Origin: Betaproteobacteria bacterium
GTDB taxonomy: Bacteria; Pseudomonadota; Gammaproteobacteria; Burkholderiales; Casimicrobiaceae
Direction of reading: 5' to 3'
Length of the DNA stretch: 21,731 bases
NCBI GenBank assembly: GCA_016704895.1
Contig: JADIZG010000043.1
Coordinates: forward strand, 1 to 21,731
The position numbers were made by a program, and so were the translations under genes. The notes under the pieces were generated by a model. The model did not search any database, was not told the DNA's origin, and was given only the letters and a program-made list of their open reading frames with translations. This document shows, in pieces, positions 11,284-19,900 of the stretch (within the stretch, counting starts at the first letter, position 1; each line of letters starts with the position of its first letter).

Positions 11284-11289
11284 ATTTTA
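11284..11289 (-). promoter_or_regulatory. candidate -10 element of an rpoD promoter
   Basis: The minus strand reads GTGATAAAATTTG, giving TAAAAT about 97 bases before the rpoD ATG, an AT-rich island in a GC-rich spacer. No strong -35 is seen at 16-18 bases upstream. Confidence 0.4.
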
Positions 11290-11576
11290 TCACGTTGACG
11301 ATCCCGGCGACATCGGCCGTCCGGCCGCAGTCGGAGGACTCCCGCCGGACGGCGGAAATCGGGCCGGAAACCGCAGATTCGGCAGCGATATCCGTGCGAA
11401 ACGCACGTTTCTGGTGCGTTTCACTCCCTCCGCCAGCCCGGCCCCCGCAACGCGCGGCGATTTTGACGATTCCCGCCATTCCGGTGCCCCGGACAGGGTT
11501 ACCGGTGACGGAAATACCGGCCCGATGCCCGAAAGGACCGCCGATTGCGCCACCTGGCGCCGCCTCCCCTGTCGAC
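11290..11576. other. rest of the dnaG-rpoD spacer, no gene seen
   Basis: Together with the rpoD leader this spacer is almost 390 bases. I see no gene in it. It holds a perfect nine-base inverted repeat at 11398-11422 and several shorter GC dyads, and separates dnaG from rpoD more widely than other gene pairs here. Confidence 0.5.
11398..11422. repeat. inverted repeat between dnaG and rpoD
   Basis: GAAACGCAC, seven bases, GTGCGTTTC: a perfect nine-base dyad. On the dnaG transcript it would fold into a stem-loop about 155 bases past the stop. No T-run follows, so it may be an operator, an attenuator or a processing site. Confidence 0.5.
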
Positions 11577-13394
11577 TCATGCTGCCGGCGCCTTCGGCAC
11601 GAGGCGACCCGCGCCCAGGCGGCGGGCGATCAGCTCGCGCTGCTCGGCCGTGAGCTGGTCGAGCGGTGTGGCGAGGAGCGCGGCGAGCTGCCGCTGCTCC
11701 TCCTGCTCGCGCCAGCGCTCGACCCCCTCACGCAACTGCGTCTCCGCCTGTTCTGCCGTGAGCCCGTGGTCCTCCGCCGCCGCCAGGACGGCGACCAGCG
11801 TGGCCTCGTGCTCGGTCCCGGAGAACGCCTGGATCAGCGCGGGCGTCGTGATGCCGGCCTGGGCGCGTGCGCAATGCTCGACCACGGCCGCGAGCGCGGC
11901 GGCGTCCGGCGAGTTCTCGCCGGTGGTGGGAATGTCGATGTCGCGCACGATCGACGGTTGGAGCAGCAGCGCCTGCAGAAGTTGCCGCGCGAGCGACGGC
12001 GCGCGCCGGACCGGCAGCCGCGACCCGCTGCGGGGACGGAACGCGGGATCGGCGCGGCGATCGTCGTCGCGCATGCGCGACGGCGCGTGGTCGCGATCAT
12101 CGCCCGCGCGCGGGCGCGAAGGCGCCTGCACGATCGGCGCGATCTGCGCCTCCGAGAGCCCTGCGATCTCGGCGATGCGGCGCGTGATCAGCGCCGCGAG
12201 CACCGGCGCGCCGATCTGGGAGACGAGCGGCCGCGCGGCGGCGACGAGCGCGGCACGGCCCTCGTCGGAGGTCGGCGGATGGCGCGCCGAGAGCTCGGCG
12301 ATCAGGAAATCGGAGAGCGGCGTCGCCCGCGCGACGGCGTCCTCGAACGCGGCGCGGCCGCGACGTCGGACGTAGTCGTCCGGATCCTCGCCGTCGGGCA
12401 GGAACAGGAATCGCGCGTTCTTGCCGTCGGCGAGCACCGGCAGCGTGTTCTCGAGCGCGCGCCACGCCGCCTTGCGGCCGGCGGCGTCGCCGTCGAAGCA
12501 GTACACCACGTTGTCGGTGAGCCGCAGGAGCTTCTGCGCGTGCGCGTTCGTCGTCGAGGTGCCGAGCGTCGCGACCGCGTACTCGACGCCGTGCTGCGCG
12601 AGCGCGACGACGTCCATGTAGCCTTCGACGACGACGACACGCTCGGCGTCGCGGATCGCGTTCCGCGCGAGCCACAGCCCGTAGAGCTCGCGGCCCTTCG
12701 AGAAGAGCGGCGTCTCGGGCGAGTTCAGGTACTTGGGCTCGCCCTTGTCGAGCACGCGCCCGCCGAAGCCGACGATGCGCCCGCGGCTGTCGTGGATCGG
12801 GAACATGATCCGGTCGCGGAAGCGGTCGTAGCGCTTGTTCCCCTCGCCCTTGACGACGAGCCCGGCGGTCTCGAGGCCCGCGTCCTGGTAGTCGGGAAAG
12901 GCGCGCTCGAGCGAGGTCCACTCGTCCGGCGCGTAGCCGATCGCGAAGCGCGCCGCGACCGTGCCGGTGAGCCCGCGCGACTTCAGGTAGTCGATCGCGC
13001 GAGGCGATTCCTTCAACTGCGCGCGGTAGAACGTCGCAGCGGTCGAGAGTCGCTCGGTCAGGTCGTCGAGCGCCCTGCGCTCGTCGCGTTCGCCGGGGCG
13101 CTCGACACGCGGCACCTCGAGGCCCGCGTCGCGCGCGAGATCCTCGACCGCGTCGGGGAACGACTTGCCCGCGTGCTCCATCAGGAAGCCGATGGCGGTG
13201 CCGTGCGCTCCGCAGCCGAAGCAGTGATAGAACTGCTTGGTCGGCGAGACGGTGAACGACGGCGTCTTCTCGCCGTGGAACGGACAGCAGGCCGCGTAGT
13301 TGGCGCCCGCCTTCTTGAGCGGCACGTAGCGGTCGATCACCTCGACGATGTCCACCCGGGCGAGCAGCGTCTGGATGAAATCGTTGGGGATCAT
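11577..13394 (-). CDS. dnaG: DNA primase DnaG
   Basis: 605 residues, normal length. It makes the RNA primers for replication together with DnaB. The N-terminal zinc-binding domain has the CHC2 pattern: Cys37, His40, Cys58 and Cys61 (CPFHGEKTPSF and FYHCFGCGAHG). The RNA polymerase/TOPRIM core follows, with VVVVEGYMDVVAL (catalytic Glu) and YCFDGDAAGRKAAWRAL (acidic DGD metal site). A C-terminal helicase-binding region follows a Pro/Arg/Asp-rich linker around residues 405-445. The start is the ATG at 13394 opening MIPNDFIQTLLARVDIVEVI, which matches the family N terminus; a longer frame upstream is not primase-like. It follows yqeY and precedes rpoD, as in the macromolecular-synthesis operon. 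Confidence 0.97.
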   Translation of the reverse strand: MIPNDFIQTLLARVDIVEVIDRYVPLKKAGANYAACCPFHGEKTPSFTVSPTKQFYHCFGCGAHGTAIGFLMEHAGKSFPDAVEDLARDAGLEVPRVERPGERDERRALDDLTERLSTAATFYRAQLKESPRAIDYLKSRGLTGTVAARFAIGYAPDEWTSLERAFPDYQDAGLETAGLVVKGEGNKRYDRFRDRIMFPIHDSRGRIVGFGGRVLDKGEPKYLNSPETPLFSKGRELYGLWLARNAIRDAERVVVVEGYMDVVALAQHGVEYAVATLGTSTTNAHAQKLLRLTDNVVYCFDGDAAGRKAAWRALENTLPVLADGKNARFLFLPDGEDPDDYVRRRGRAAFEDAVARATPLSDFLIAELSARHPPTSDEGRAALVAAARPLVSQIGAPVLAALITRRIAEIAGLSEAQIAPIVQAPSRPRAGDDRDHAPSRMRDDDRRADPAFRPRSGSRLPVRRAPSLARQLLQALLLQPSIVRDIDIPTTGENSPDAAALAAVVEHCARAQAGITTPALIQAFSGTEHEATLVAVLAAAEDHGLTAEQAETQLREGVERWREQEEQRQLAALLATPLDQLTAEQRELIARRLGAGRLVPKAPAA

Positions 13395-13436
13395 CGGTGC
13401 AATCGGAGCCGGGCTCTGCGAACGGACATCGGGTCG

Positions 13437-13454
13437 GCCCCGGAACTCCGGGGC
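13437..13454 (-). other. hairpin in the dnaG leader
   Basis: Perfect dyad GCCCCGGA-AC-TCCGGGGC, 43 bases before the dnaG ATG and inside the leader predicted from the upstream -10. It could modulate translation or transcription of dnaG; no T-tract follows. Confidence 0.4.
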
Positions 13455-13523
13455 GGCAGACGCCGCGCGCGGCCGGCCGGAGGACCGACCGCGCGGACGA
13501 ATCACACGGCAGGGAACGAATTC

Positions 13524-13529
13524 ATTATA
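13524..13529 (-). promoter_or_regulatory. -10 element of a dnaG promoter
   Basis: The minus strand carries a consensus TATAAT (CCTGCCTATAATGAATTC), giving a predicted start near 13517 and a leader of about 120 bases. The -35 is poor; a TG lies four bases before the hexamer. Confidence 0.55.
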
Positions 13530-13611
13530 GGCAGGGGGTTGCGTTCCGCCAGTCCCGCAAGGAACGCGCCAGCGCGGCCTGCCTGCCCGCACCGATCGTC
13601 GGGTCGGGCGG

Positions 13612-14058
13612 TCAGGCGAGTCGCGCCTTGACCCTGGCGGAGACCGCCGCCATGTCGGCCTTGCCCGCGAGCTTCGGCTTGACGATCGCCATCACCTTGC
13701 CGATCCCGGCGGGACCCGCGGCGCCGGTCGAGGCGACCGCCTCGGCGATCATCGCGTCGATCTCGGCGTCGGACGCCTGCGCCGGCAGGTAGGCCTGCAG
13801 CACGGCGATCTCCGCGCGTTCGACCGCGGCGAGGTCTTCGCGCTTGCCCGCTTCGAACTGCGCGATCGAGTCCTTGCGCTGCTTGATCATCCTGTCGACG
13901 ATCGCGAGCACGTCGGCGTCGGTCGTCTCCTTGCGCTCGTCCACCTCGCGCTGCTTGATCGCCGCGAGCAGGAGCCGGACCGTCGAGAGGCGCGAGGAGT
14001 CCTTCGCGCGCATCGCGTCCTTCATGTCGTTCTGGATGCGGGACTTGAGCATGGTCAT
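13612..14058 (-). CDS. yqeY: GatB/YqeY domain-containing protein
   Basis: About 148 residues, matching YqeY (E. coli ~147). The family pattern is clear: SRIQNDMKDAMRAKDSSRLS, LLLAAIKQREVDER, then a C-terminal small helical domain resembling the tail of GatB (EIDAMIAEAV and GIGKVMAIVKPKLAGKADM). Its role is not established; similarity to the GatB tail suggests tRNA contact. The start is uncertain: ATGs at 14079, 14073, 14064, 14058 and 14052 are all in frame, and the outer ones belong to the GGGGTC repeat cluster. ATG 14058 (MTMLKSRIQ) best fits family length. No ribosome site is visible because repeats occupy its place. It lies between rpsU and dnaG, an order seen in betaproteobacteria. Confidence 0.92.
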   Translation of the reverse strand: MTMLKSRIQNDMKDAMRAKDSSRLSTVRLLLAAIKQREVDERKETTDADVLAIVDRMIKQRKDSIAQFEAGKREDLAAVERAEIAVLQAYLPAQASDAEIDAMIAEAVASTGAAGPAGIGKVMAIVKPKLAGKADMAAVSARVKARLA

Positions 14059-14059
14059 G

Positions 14060-14297
14060 TTCATGGGGTCCATGTTCATGGGGTCGGAGCCGTAGTCATG
14101 CGTTCATGGGGTCAGAGCCGCGTGTTCATGGGGTCAGAGCCGTAACATTTCGGGGGCCGGCGACGCACCGCTGACTCAAATCGCATTGACCCCGAAATGT
14201 TACGGCTCTGACCCCATGACCAGACCCCATGACCCCACGCAAAACAAAAAGGGGCGAATCGCTTCGCCCCTCTCTCGCGGACCGGACCAGGGGTCAG
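14060..14297. repeat. GGGGTC repeat cluster with a perfect 30-bp inverted repeat
   Basis: Nine copies of GGGGTC or its complement lie within about 240 bases (the last, GGGGTCAG, at 14290-14297 beside the rpsU stop). Direct units TTCATGGGGTCAGAGCC begin near 14103 and 14125, with degenerate ones near 14060 and 14075. The arm at 14126-14155, starting TCATGGGGTCAGAGCC and ending ACATTTCGGGG, is repeated in perfect reverse complement at 14190-14219, with a 34-base spacer. Such GGGGTCAGAGCC-type palindromes occur widely in proteobacterial spacers and resemble RAYT/REP-type mobile repeats; that link is from memory of similar sequences, not proven here. Confidence 0.85.
14241..14270 (-). terminator. 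rho-independent terminator of rpsU
   Basis: Eight-base perfect stem GGGGCGAA / TTCGCCCC with a four-base loop, followed on the minus strand by TTTTTGTTTT. It lies 28 bases past the rpsU stop and is the clearest intrinsic terminator in the window. Confidence 0.92.
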
Positions 14298-14298
14298 G

Positions 14299-14511
14299 TC
14301 AATACATCTTCGGCGGCAGTTGCTGGCTGCGGATGCGCTTGTAGTGGCGCTTCACGGCTGCGGCCTTCTTGCGCTTGCGTTCCGACGTCGGCTTCTCGTA
14401 GAACTCGCGCGCGCGGAGCTCGGTCAGCAGGCCGGTCTTCTCGATCGTGCGCTTGAAACGGCGCAGGGCGGCCTCGAACGGCTCGTTGTCGCGGACGCGG
14501 ACGTTAGGCAT
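14299..14511 (-). CDS. rpsU: 30S ribosomal protein bS21
   Basis: 70 residues, the usual length. The start PNVRVRDNEPFEAALRRFKR and the region REFYEKPTSERKRKKAAAVK are the standard bS21 sequence; the C terminus is strongly basic and binds 16S rRNA near the anti-Shine-Dalgarno region, helping initiation. The ATG at 14511 is chosen because it gives the canonical PNVRV start; an upstream in-frame ATG adds eight unrelated residues. It has its own promoter (14593-14621) and terminator, so it can be made in excess of the yqeY-dnaG-rpoD genes downstream. Confidence 0.98.
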   Translation of the reverse strand: MPNVRVRDNEPFEAALRRFKRTIEKTGLLTELRAREFYEKPTSERKRKKAAAVKRHYKRIRSQQLPPKMY

Positions 14512-14592
14512 GGAACGGTCGACCTTTCGAATCAATCACTTGGGTTCGCTCTTGGCCGGAGTGCCCGGGCAAGAAGCCTCATGGAGCCCGCG

Positions 14593-14621
14593 AGTATAAC
14601 GGCGGAGGGGGCCGGAGGCAA
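14593..14621 (-). promoter_or_regulatory. sigma-70 promoter of rpsU
   Basis: The minus strand reads TTGCCT (14621-14616), exactly 17 bases, then TATACT (14598-14593). The predicted start is near 14586, giving a 75-base leader. This is the best-matching promoter in the window. Confidence 0.75.
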
Positions 14622-14625
14622 CCCC

Positions 14626-14634
14626 TGCTAGACT
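14626..14634 (+). promoter_or_regulatory. possible extended -10 promoter for tsaD
   Basis: TGCTAGACT fits an extended -10 (TGn + TAGACT), about 104 bases before the tsaD ATG and back-to-back with the rpsU promoter. No -35 is evident. A GC hairpin (14697-14712, CCCGGCC-AC-GGCCGGG) lies in the predicted leader. Confidence 0.35.
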
Positions 14635-14737
14635 TGTCGCCCTGCCGGAGCGGCTCCCCAGCGGGCAACGGAGGGCGCGAGCCGCCGGTGCCGCACCCCG
14701 GCCACGGCCGGGTCCGACCCGTCCCCGAACCCCCACC

Positions 14738-15778
14738 ATGCGCGTCCTCGGCATCGAGACCTCCTGCGACGAGACCGGCGTGGCCGTCTTCGACACGGCC
14801 CGGGGCCTGCTCGCCCATCGGCTCCATTCGCAGGTCGACCTGCACGCGCGCTACGGCGGCGTCGTGCCCGAGCTCGCGTCCCGCGATCACGTCCGGCGGC
14901 TCGTGCCGCTGATCGAGGAGGTCGCGGCGGCGTCCGGGACCGCGCTCGCCGACCTCGACGGAATCGCCTACACGGAAGGCCCCGGGCTCGCGGGCGCGCT
15001 GCTCGTCGGTGCGAGCGTCGCGAACGCGCTCGGGATGGCGCTCGGCAAGCCCGTCGTCGGCATCCACCATCTCGAAGGCCACCTGCTGTCGCCGCTGCTC
15101 GCCGATCCGCGGCCCGACTTCCCGTTCGTCGCGCTCCTGGTGTCGGGCGGCCACAGCCAGCTCTACGAGGTCGCAGGGGTCGGCCGCTACCGGCTGATCG
15201 GCGACACGCTCGACGACGCGGCGGGCGAGGCGTTCGACAAGACCGCGACGCTGCTCGGCCTGCCGTATCCGGGCGGGCCGGCGCTCGCGAAGCTCGCCGA
15301 GTCCGGGCGCGCGGGCGTCGTGTCGCTGCCGCGCCCGATGATCGACTCGGGCGACCTGATGATGAGCTTCTCGGGATTGAAGACCGCGGTGCTCACGCTG
15401 ATCCGCAAGCGCGAGGCGGCGGGCCCGCTCGACTCGCAGGCGAGGGCGGACGTGGCCGCCGAGTTCCAGCGCGCGGTGGTCGACGTGCTGATCGCGAAGG
15501 CGGTCGCGGCGCTCGACCAGACCGGCGTGTCGCGCCTCGTCGTCGCCGGCGGCGTCGGCGCGAATCGCGAGCTGCGCGCGCGCCTCGACGTCGAGGTGAG
15601 GAAGCGCGGCGCCAGCGTCTACTTCCCCGAGCTCGCGTTCTGCACCGACAACGGCGCGATGATCGCGCTCGCAGGCGCGCTGCGGCTCGCGCGCGCGAAG
15701 GCAGGCGACGGCGCGTTCACCGTGCGCCCGCGCTGGGAGCTCGAGTCGCTTCCGGCGGTGGAGGAATCGTCCGGCTGA
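14738..15778 (+). CDS. tsaD: TsaD, tRNA N6-threonylcarbamoyladenosine (t6A37) transferase subunit
   Basis: 346 residues. TsaD with TsaB and TsaE moves threonylcarbamoyl from the TsaC product onto A37 of ANN-reading tRNAs. The ASKHA-fold N terminus is RVLGIETSCDETGVAVFD. The metal site is the HxxxH of GIHHLEGHLLS (His111, His115). LVSGGHSQLYEV and the GDTLDDAAGEAFDKTATLLG stretch are diagnostic, as are MMSFSGLKTAV and LVVAGGVGANRELR. The late metal Asp is in FCTDNGAMIA. The ATG at 14738 gives the family's exact N terminus, though no ribosome site is visible. It is divergent from rpsU and convergent with plsY. Confidence 0.98.
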   Translation: MRVLGIETSCDETGVAVFDTARGLLAHRLHSQVDLHARYGGVVPELASRDHVRRLVPLIEEVAAASGTALADLDGIAYTEGPGLAGALLVGASVANALGMALGKPVVGIHHLEGHLLSPLLADPRPDFPFVALLVSGGHSQLYEVAGVGRYRLIGDTLDDAAGEAFDKTATLLGLPYPGGPALAKLAESGRAGVVSLPRPMIDSGDLMMSFSGLKTAVLTLIRKREAAGPLDSQARADVAAEFQRAVVDVLIAKAVAALDQTGVSRLVVAGGVGANRELRARLDVEVRKRGASVYFPELAFCTDNGAMIALAGALRLARAKAGDGAFTVRPRWELESLPAVEESSG

Positions 15779-15786
15779 CGCCGGAC
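15769..15786. terminator. hairpin over the tsaD stop codon, tsaD/plsY convergent junction
   Basis: Dyad GTCCGGC-TGAC-GCCGGAC with the tsaD TGA stop in its loop. It lies between convergent genes and could slow both transcripts, but has no T-tract. Confidence 0.4.
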
Positions 15787-15817
15787 GCCTCGCTCGCCGC
15801 GGAAAACCGATGCCCGC

Positions 15818-16417
15818 TCAGCGCCCGATCGCGCGTTCCTTGCCCGACATGAGCTGCCGGATGTTCGCCTTGTGGCGCCAGATCAGCAGGATCGCGATCG
15901 GCACCATCGCCCACGAGACGAGCGCGTTGCCCGCGACGTAGAACATGCCGAGCGGCATCAGCACCGCCGCGGCGAGCGCCGCGAGCGAGCTGATCTTGAA
16001 CCCGAATGCCATCACCAGCCACACGACGGTGAGCGCGAGGCCGAGCGGCCAGTGCAGCGCGAACACGATGCCGGCGCCGGTCGCCACGCCCTTGCCGCCC
16101 TTGAAGCCATGGAAGACCGGCCAGCAATGCCCGAGGAACACGGCGACGGCGGCGGCGGGAACCGTCCAGTCGGCCGCGCCCAGCATCGGTGCCAGCTTCA
16201 TCGCCGCGAACACGGCGACGAATCCCTTGAGGCCGTCGCCGACGAGCGTGATCAGCGCGGCGGCCTTGTTGCCGGTGCGGAGCACGTTGGTGGCGCCGGG
16301 ATTGCCCGAGCCGTAGTCGTGCGGATCGGGCAGTCCGAACACCTTGCTGACGACGACGGCGAACGAGACCGAGCCGACGAGATACGCGGCGAGCACGAGT
16401 GCGAGGGCGGGAACCAT
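15818..16417 (-). CDS. plsY: PlsY, acyl-phosphate:glycerol-3-phosphate acyltransferase
   Basis: 199 residues with about five membrane segments. PlsY moves an acyl chain from acyl-phosphate (made by PlsX) to glycerol-3-phosphate, the first committed step in phospholipid synthesis. Conserved motifs: YLVGSVSFAVVVSK near the N terminus, YGSGNPGATNVLRTGNKAAA around residue 36, and GHCWPVFHGFKGGKGVATGAG around residue 95, which together form the active site. The C terminus is positively charged (WRHKANIRQLMSGKERAIGR), as usual. It starts with ATG at 16417, divergent from folB with a 106-base spacer. Confidence 0.97.
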   Translation of the reverse strand: MVPALALVLAAYLVGSVSFAVVVSKVFGLPDPHDYGSGNPGATNVLRTGNKAAALITLVGDGLKGFVAVFAAMKLAPMLGAADWTVPAAAVAVFLGHCWPVFHGFKGGKGVATGAGIVFALHWPLGLALTVVWLVMAFGFKISSLAALAAAVLMPLGMFYVAGNALVSWAMVPIAILLIWRHKANIRQLMSGKERAIGR

Positions 16418-16462
16418 GTCGGAATCGCAAAGGCGAGCCGGCCTTCGTGCCGGGTTGGTAAG

Positions 16463-16468
16463 ATTGTA
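16463..16468 (-). promoter_or_regulatory. possible -10 element of plsY
   Basis: The minus strand reads GAGCTTACAATC, giving TACAAT 45 bases before the plsY ATG in an otherwise GC-rich divergent spacer. The -35 (TTTCGC) is weak. Confidence 0.35.
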
Positions 16469-16523
16469 AGCTCAGCGCGGTGCCGGCGAAAACCGGCGAC
16501 CGCGCGCCCGACCCGACCGCCCC

Positions 16524-16880
16524 GTGACCGACGCCTCCAGCACGATCTTCATCCACGACCTGCGCGTGTCGACGCGCATCGGCATCTACTCGTGGGAGGC
16601 GCACATGAACCAGACGGTGCGGCTCGACCTCGACATCGGCGCGCCGTCCGAGACGCCGTTCACGTCCGGACGCTTCGAGGACGCCCTCGACTACGCGGCG
16701 GTCGTCGCGCGCATCAAGGCCTACGCGCTCGCGCACGAGCACCCGTTGCTCGAGCGCTTCGCCGAGGGCATCGCCGAGATCGTCCGTGGCGAGTTCGCCG
16801 CACCCTGGGTGCGCGTGCGCGTCGCGAAGCTGGGCGCGCTGCCCGGCGTCAAGGAGATCGGCGTCGAGATCGTTCGCTGA
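16524..16880 (+). CDS. folB: FolB, dihydroneopterin aldolase
   Basis: 118 residues; folate synthesis. It cleaves 7,8-dihydroneopterin to 6-hydroxymethyl-dihydropterin and glycolaldehyde. Family features: IFIHDLRVSTRIGIYSWE at the N terminus, the DYAAVVARIKAYA block, then HPLLERFAEGIAEIV with the pterin-binding Glu, and VRVRVAKLGALPGVKEIGVE near the C terminus with the catalytic Lys region (KLGALPG where KPGA is usual). The start is a GTG at 16524; this gives the standard length and no better start lies nearby. It faces plsY divergently, the plsY-folB arrangement found in many betaproteobacteria. Confidence 0.95.
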   Translation: MTDASSTIFIHDLRVSTRIGIYSWEAHMNQTVRLDLDIGAPSETPFTSGRFEDALDYAAVVARIKAYALAHEHPLLERFAEGIAEIVRGEFAAPWVRVRVAKLGALPGVKEIGVEIVR

Positions 16881-16886
16881 CCTCCG

Positions 16887-16908
16887 GAACGTGGTTCGAA
16901 CCACGTTC
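16887..16908. terminator. 22-bp perfect palindrome between convergent folB and putA
   Basis: GAACGTGGTTC is followed at once by its reverse complement GAACCACGTTC. As RNA it forms a nine-base stem with a TCGA loop in either direction, in a 33-base gap between the stops of folB and putA. Most likely a shared bidirectional terminator, though both tails lack a clear T-run. Confidence 0.6.
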
Positions 16909-16913
16909 TGGGG

Positions 16914-19900
16914 TTACCTGTCCTGCGCGAGCAACGCGGCGTTCCCGCCCGCGGCCGCGGTGTTGACGGTGAGCGTCCGCTCGACGGCGAATCGTGCGAG
17001 GTAATGCGGGCCGCCCGCCTTCGGTCCGGTGCCCGACAGTCCCTCGCCGCCGAACGGTTGGACGCCGACGACCGCGCCGATCATGTTGCGATTGACGTAG
17101 AGGTTGCCGACGCGCGCGCGCGACGCGATGCGCGCGATCGTCGCGTCGATGCGGCTGTGGACGCCCATCGTGAGGCCGTAGCCGGTCGCGTTGATCGCGT
17201 CGACCAGCGCGTCGAGCCCCGCCGCGTCCCACTCGACGACGTGCAGGATCGGCCCGAACACTTCCTTCGCCAGCCGGTCGAGGCGGTCGAGCGCGACCAG
17301 CGTGGGCGCGACGAACGAGCCGTTCGCGCATGCCGCCGGCAGCGGCGTGCGGTGGCGGACGAAGCCGAGCTCGCGCATCGCGTCGACGTGGCGCTCCAAC
17401 GCGGACTGCGCCACGCGGTCGATGACCGGGCCGACGTCGGTCGCGCGATCGGCCGGATCGCCCACGGAGATCTCGTCCATCGCACCCTGGAGCAGCGTCA
17501 CGACGCGCGGTGCGATGTCGCGCTGCACGCACAGCACCCGCAGCGCCGAGCAGCGCTGGCCCGCGCTGTCGAACGCCGACACCAGCGCATCGGCGACGAC
17601 CTGCTCGGGCAGCGCCGAGCTGTCGGCGATCATCGCGTTGAGGCCGCCGGTCTCGGCAATCAGCGGCACGAGCGGCAGTCGTGATGCGAGCGTGCGCGCG
17701 ATGATCGCGGCGACCTCGGTCGACCCGGTGAACGCGACGCCCGCCACGCGCGGGTCGGCGACGAGCGCCGCGCCGACCGATTCGCCTCGGCCGGGCAGCA
17801 GGGCGATCACGTCGGCGGGTAGCCCCGCGCGAAGCATCACCTCCACCGCGAGCGCCGCCGTGAGCGGCGTCTGCTCGGCCGGCTTCGCGGCCACCGTGTT
17901 GCCGGCCGCCAGCGCCGCGGCGACCTGGCCCGTGAAGATCGCGAGCGGGAAGTTCCAGGGCGAGATGCACGCGAACACGCCGCGCCCGTGCAGCGAAAGC
18001 GCGTTCGTCTCGCCGGTGGGCGAGGGCAGCGCGAGCGCCCCGGCGAAGTGCGCGCGCGCGCAGGTCGCGTAGTAGCGGCAGAAATCGACAGCTTCCCGCA
18101 CTTCTGCGATCGCGGCCATCCGCGTCTTGCCTGCCTCGCGAGCGAGACGGACGACGAATCCCTCGGTCGCCGCCTCGAACGCGTCAGCAACGGCGTCGAG
18201 GATCGCCGCGCGCTCGCGGCCCCCACGCGCGTCCCATGCCGGCTGCGCGCCGGCGAGCGACGCCAGCGCGCGGCCGACGAGTGCTTCGTCCGCGTCGACG
18301 ACGGTCCCGATCGTGCGCGAGCGATCCGACGGGTCGCGCGCCTCGCGCTCGACACCGCCGGCGCGCTCGCCGCCGACGATCGGGCCGGCGCGCCAGCGCG
18401 GCGACCGCGCGTCGGCGAGCGCGGCATCGAACCGGGCCATCGCCGGCTGGTCGGCAGGCGTGACGCCCGACGAGTTGACCCGGTCGGCGAAGAGATCGCG
18501 CGGCAGCGGCGTGAGCGGATTCGCCGTGAACCCGTCGCGCGCGGCGAGGTCGGCCGGGTCGGCGACGATGTCCGCGATGGAGACCGACGGATCGGCGATC
18601 CGGTGCACGAACGACGTGTTCGCGCCGTTCTCCAGCAGCCGGCGGACGAGGTACGGGAGCAGGTCCTCGTGGCTGCCGACCGGTGCGTAGACGCGGCAGG
18701 CGTGGCCGTGCGGCGGGGCGCACACCTGTGCGTAGAGCGATTCGCCCATGCCGTGCAGGCGCTGGAACTCGAGATCGGCGGTGCGCTTCCCGGCGGCGTA
18801 CGCCGTGACCCAGGCGACCGTGTGCGCGTTGTGCGACGCGAACATCGGATAGACGGCGTCGCCGGCGTCGAGGAGCGCCGTCGCGCACGCGAGGTACGAG
18901 ACGTCGGTGTGCGCCTTGCGCGTGAACACCGGATAGCCCGCGAGCCCGAGCATCTGCGCGCGCTTGATCTCGGTGTCCCAGTACGCGCCCTTGACCAGCC
19001 GGACCGGGATGCGCGTGCGCGTTGCGCCGGCGAGCGCGACGAGCCAGTCGACGACCGCGCGCGCGCGCTTCTGGTAGGCCTGGACCGCGAGGCCCAGCCC
19101 CATCCAGCCGGCCAGCGACGGATCGCGGCGCAGCCGGGCGAAGATCTCGAGCGACAGCTCGAGGCGATCGGCTTCCTCCGCGTCGACGGTGAACCCGATG
19201 CCGACGCGCTTCGCCAGCGCAGCGAGCGCCGTCACCGTCGGGACGAGCTCGTCGAGAACGCGGCCCGCCTGCGCGAGCTCGTAGCGCGGGTGCAGCGCCG
19301 AGAGCTTGACCGAGATCGAAGGCTGCACCCACGCCGGCGCAGTGCGGTCGCCGACCGATGCGCCGATCGCCGCGATCGCGTCGGCGTAGGCGTCCGCGTA
19401 GCGTCGCGCGTCCGCGGCCGTGTACGCCGCCTCGCCCAGCATGTCGAAAGAGTGGCGCGCGTTCGCATGCGGCGCCTTGCGTGCGCGGTCGAGAGCCTCG
19501 CCGATCGTGCGGCCCATCACGAACTCGTCGGCCATCAGCTTCATCGCGCGGCGCAGCGCGACGCGGACGACCGGCTCGCCCAGGCGCGCGACGAGACGTT
19601 CGTAGCCCGCCGCCGGGTCGCGCTCGTCGCCCGCGGCCATCCGCGTGAGCTTGCCGGTCAGCATCAGCGCCCACGTCGACGCGTTGACCAGCGCCGACGA
19701 GCCTCCGAGATGCCTTTCCCAGTCGCCGCGCGAAAGCTTGTCGCGGATCAGCCGGTCGGCGGTCGCGGCGTCGGGAATCCGCAGGAGCGCCTCGGCGATG
19801 CACATGAGCAGCACGCCCTCTTGCGTGCCGAGCCCGTACTCGGTGAGGAACTGCTCGATGCCCGCGTTGCCGGACTGGCGCGCACGCACGCCCTCGATCC

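Noticed and set aside
14060..14240. GGGGTC cluster considered as a CRISPR or a riboswitch
   Set aside because: Spacing is irregular, units are in both orientations, and the ribosomal-protein terminator next door already explains the nearby hairpin. A mobile palindromic repeat fits better.
14248..14275. Possible tRNA or small RNA between rpsU and yqeY
   Set aside because: The structure is a simple eight-base hairpin with a T-tract, i.e. a terminator; no cloverleaf can be drawn.
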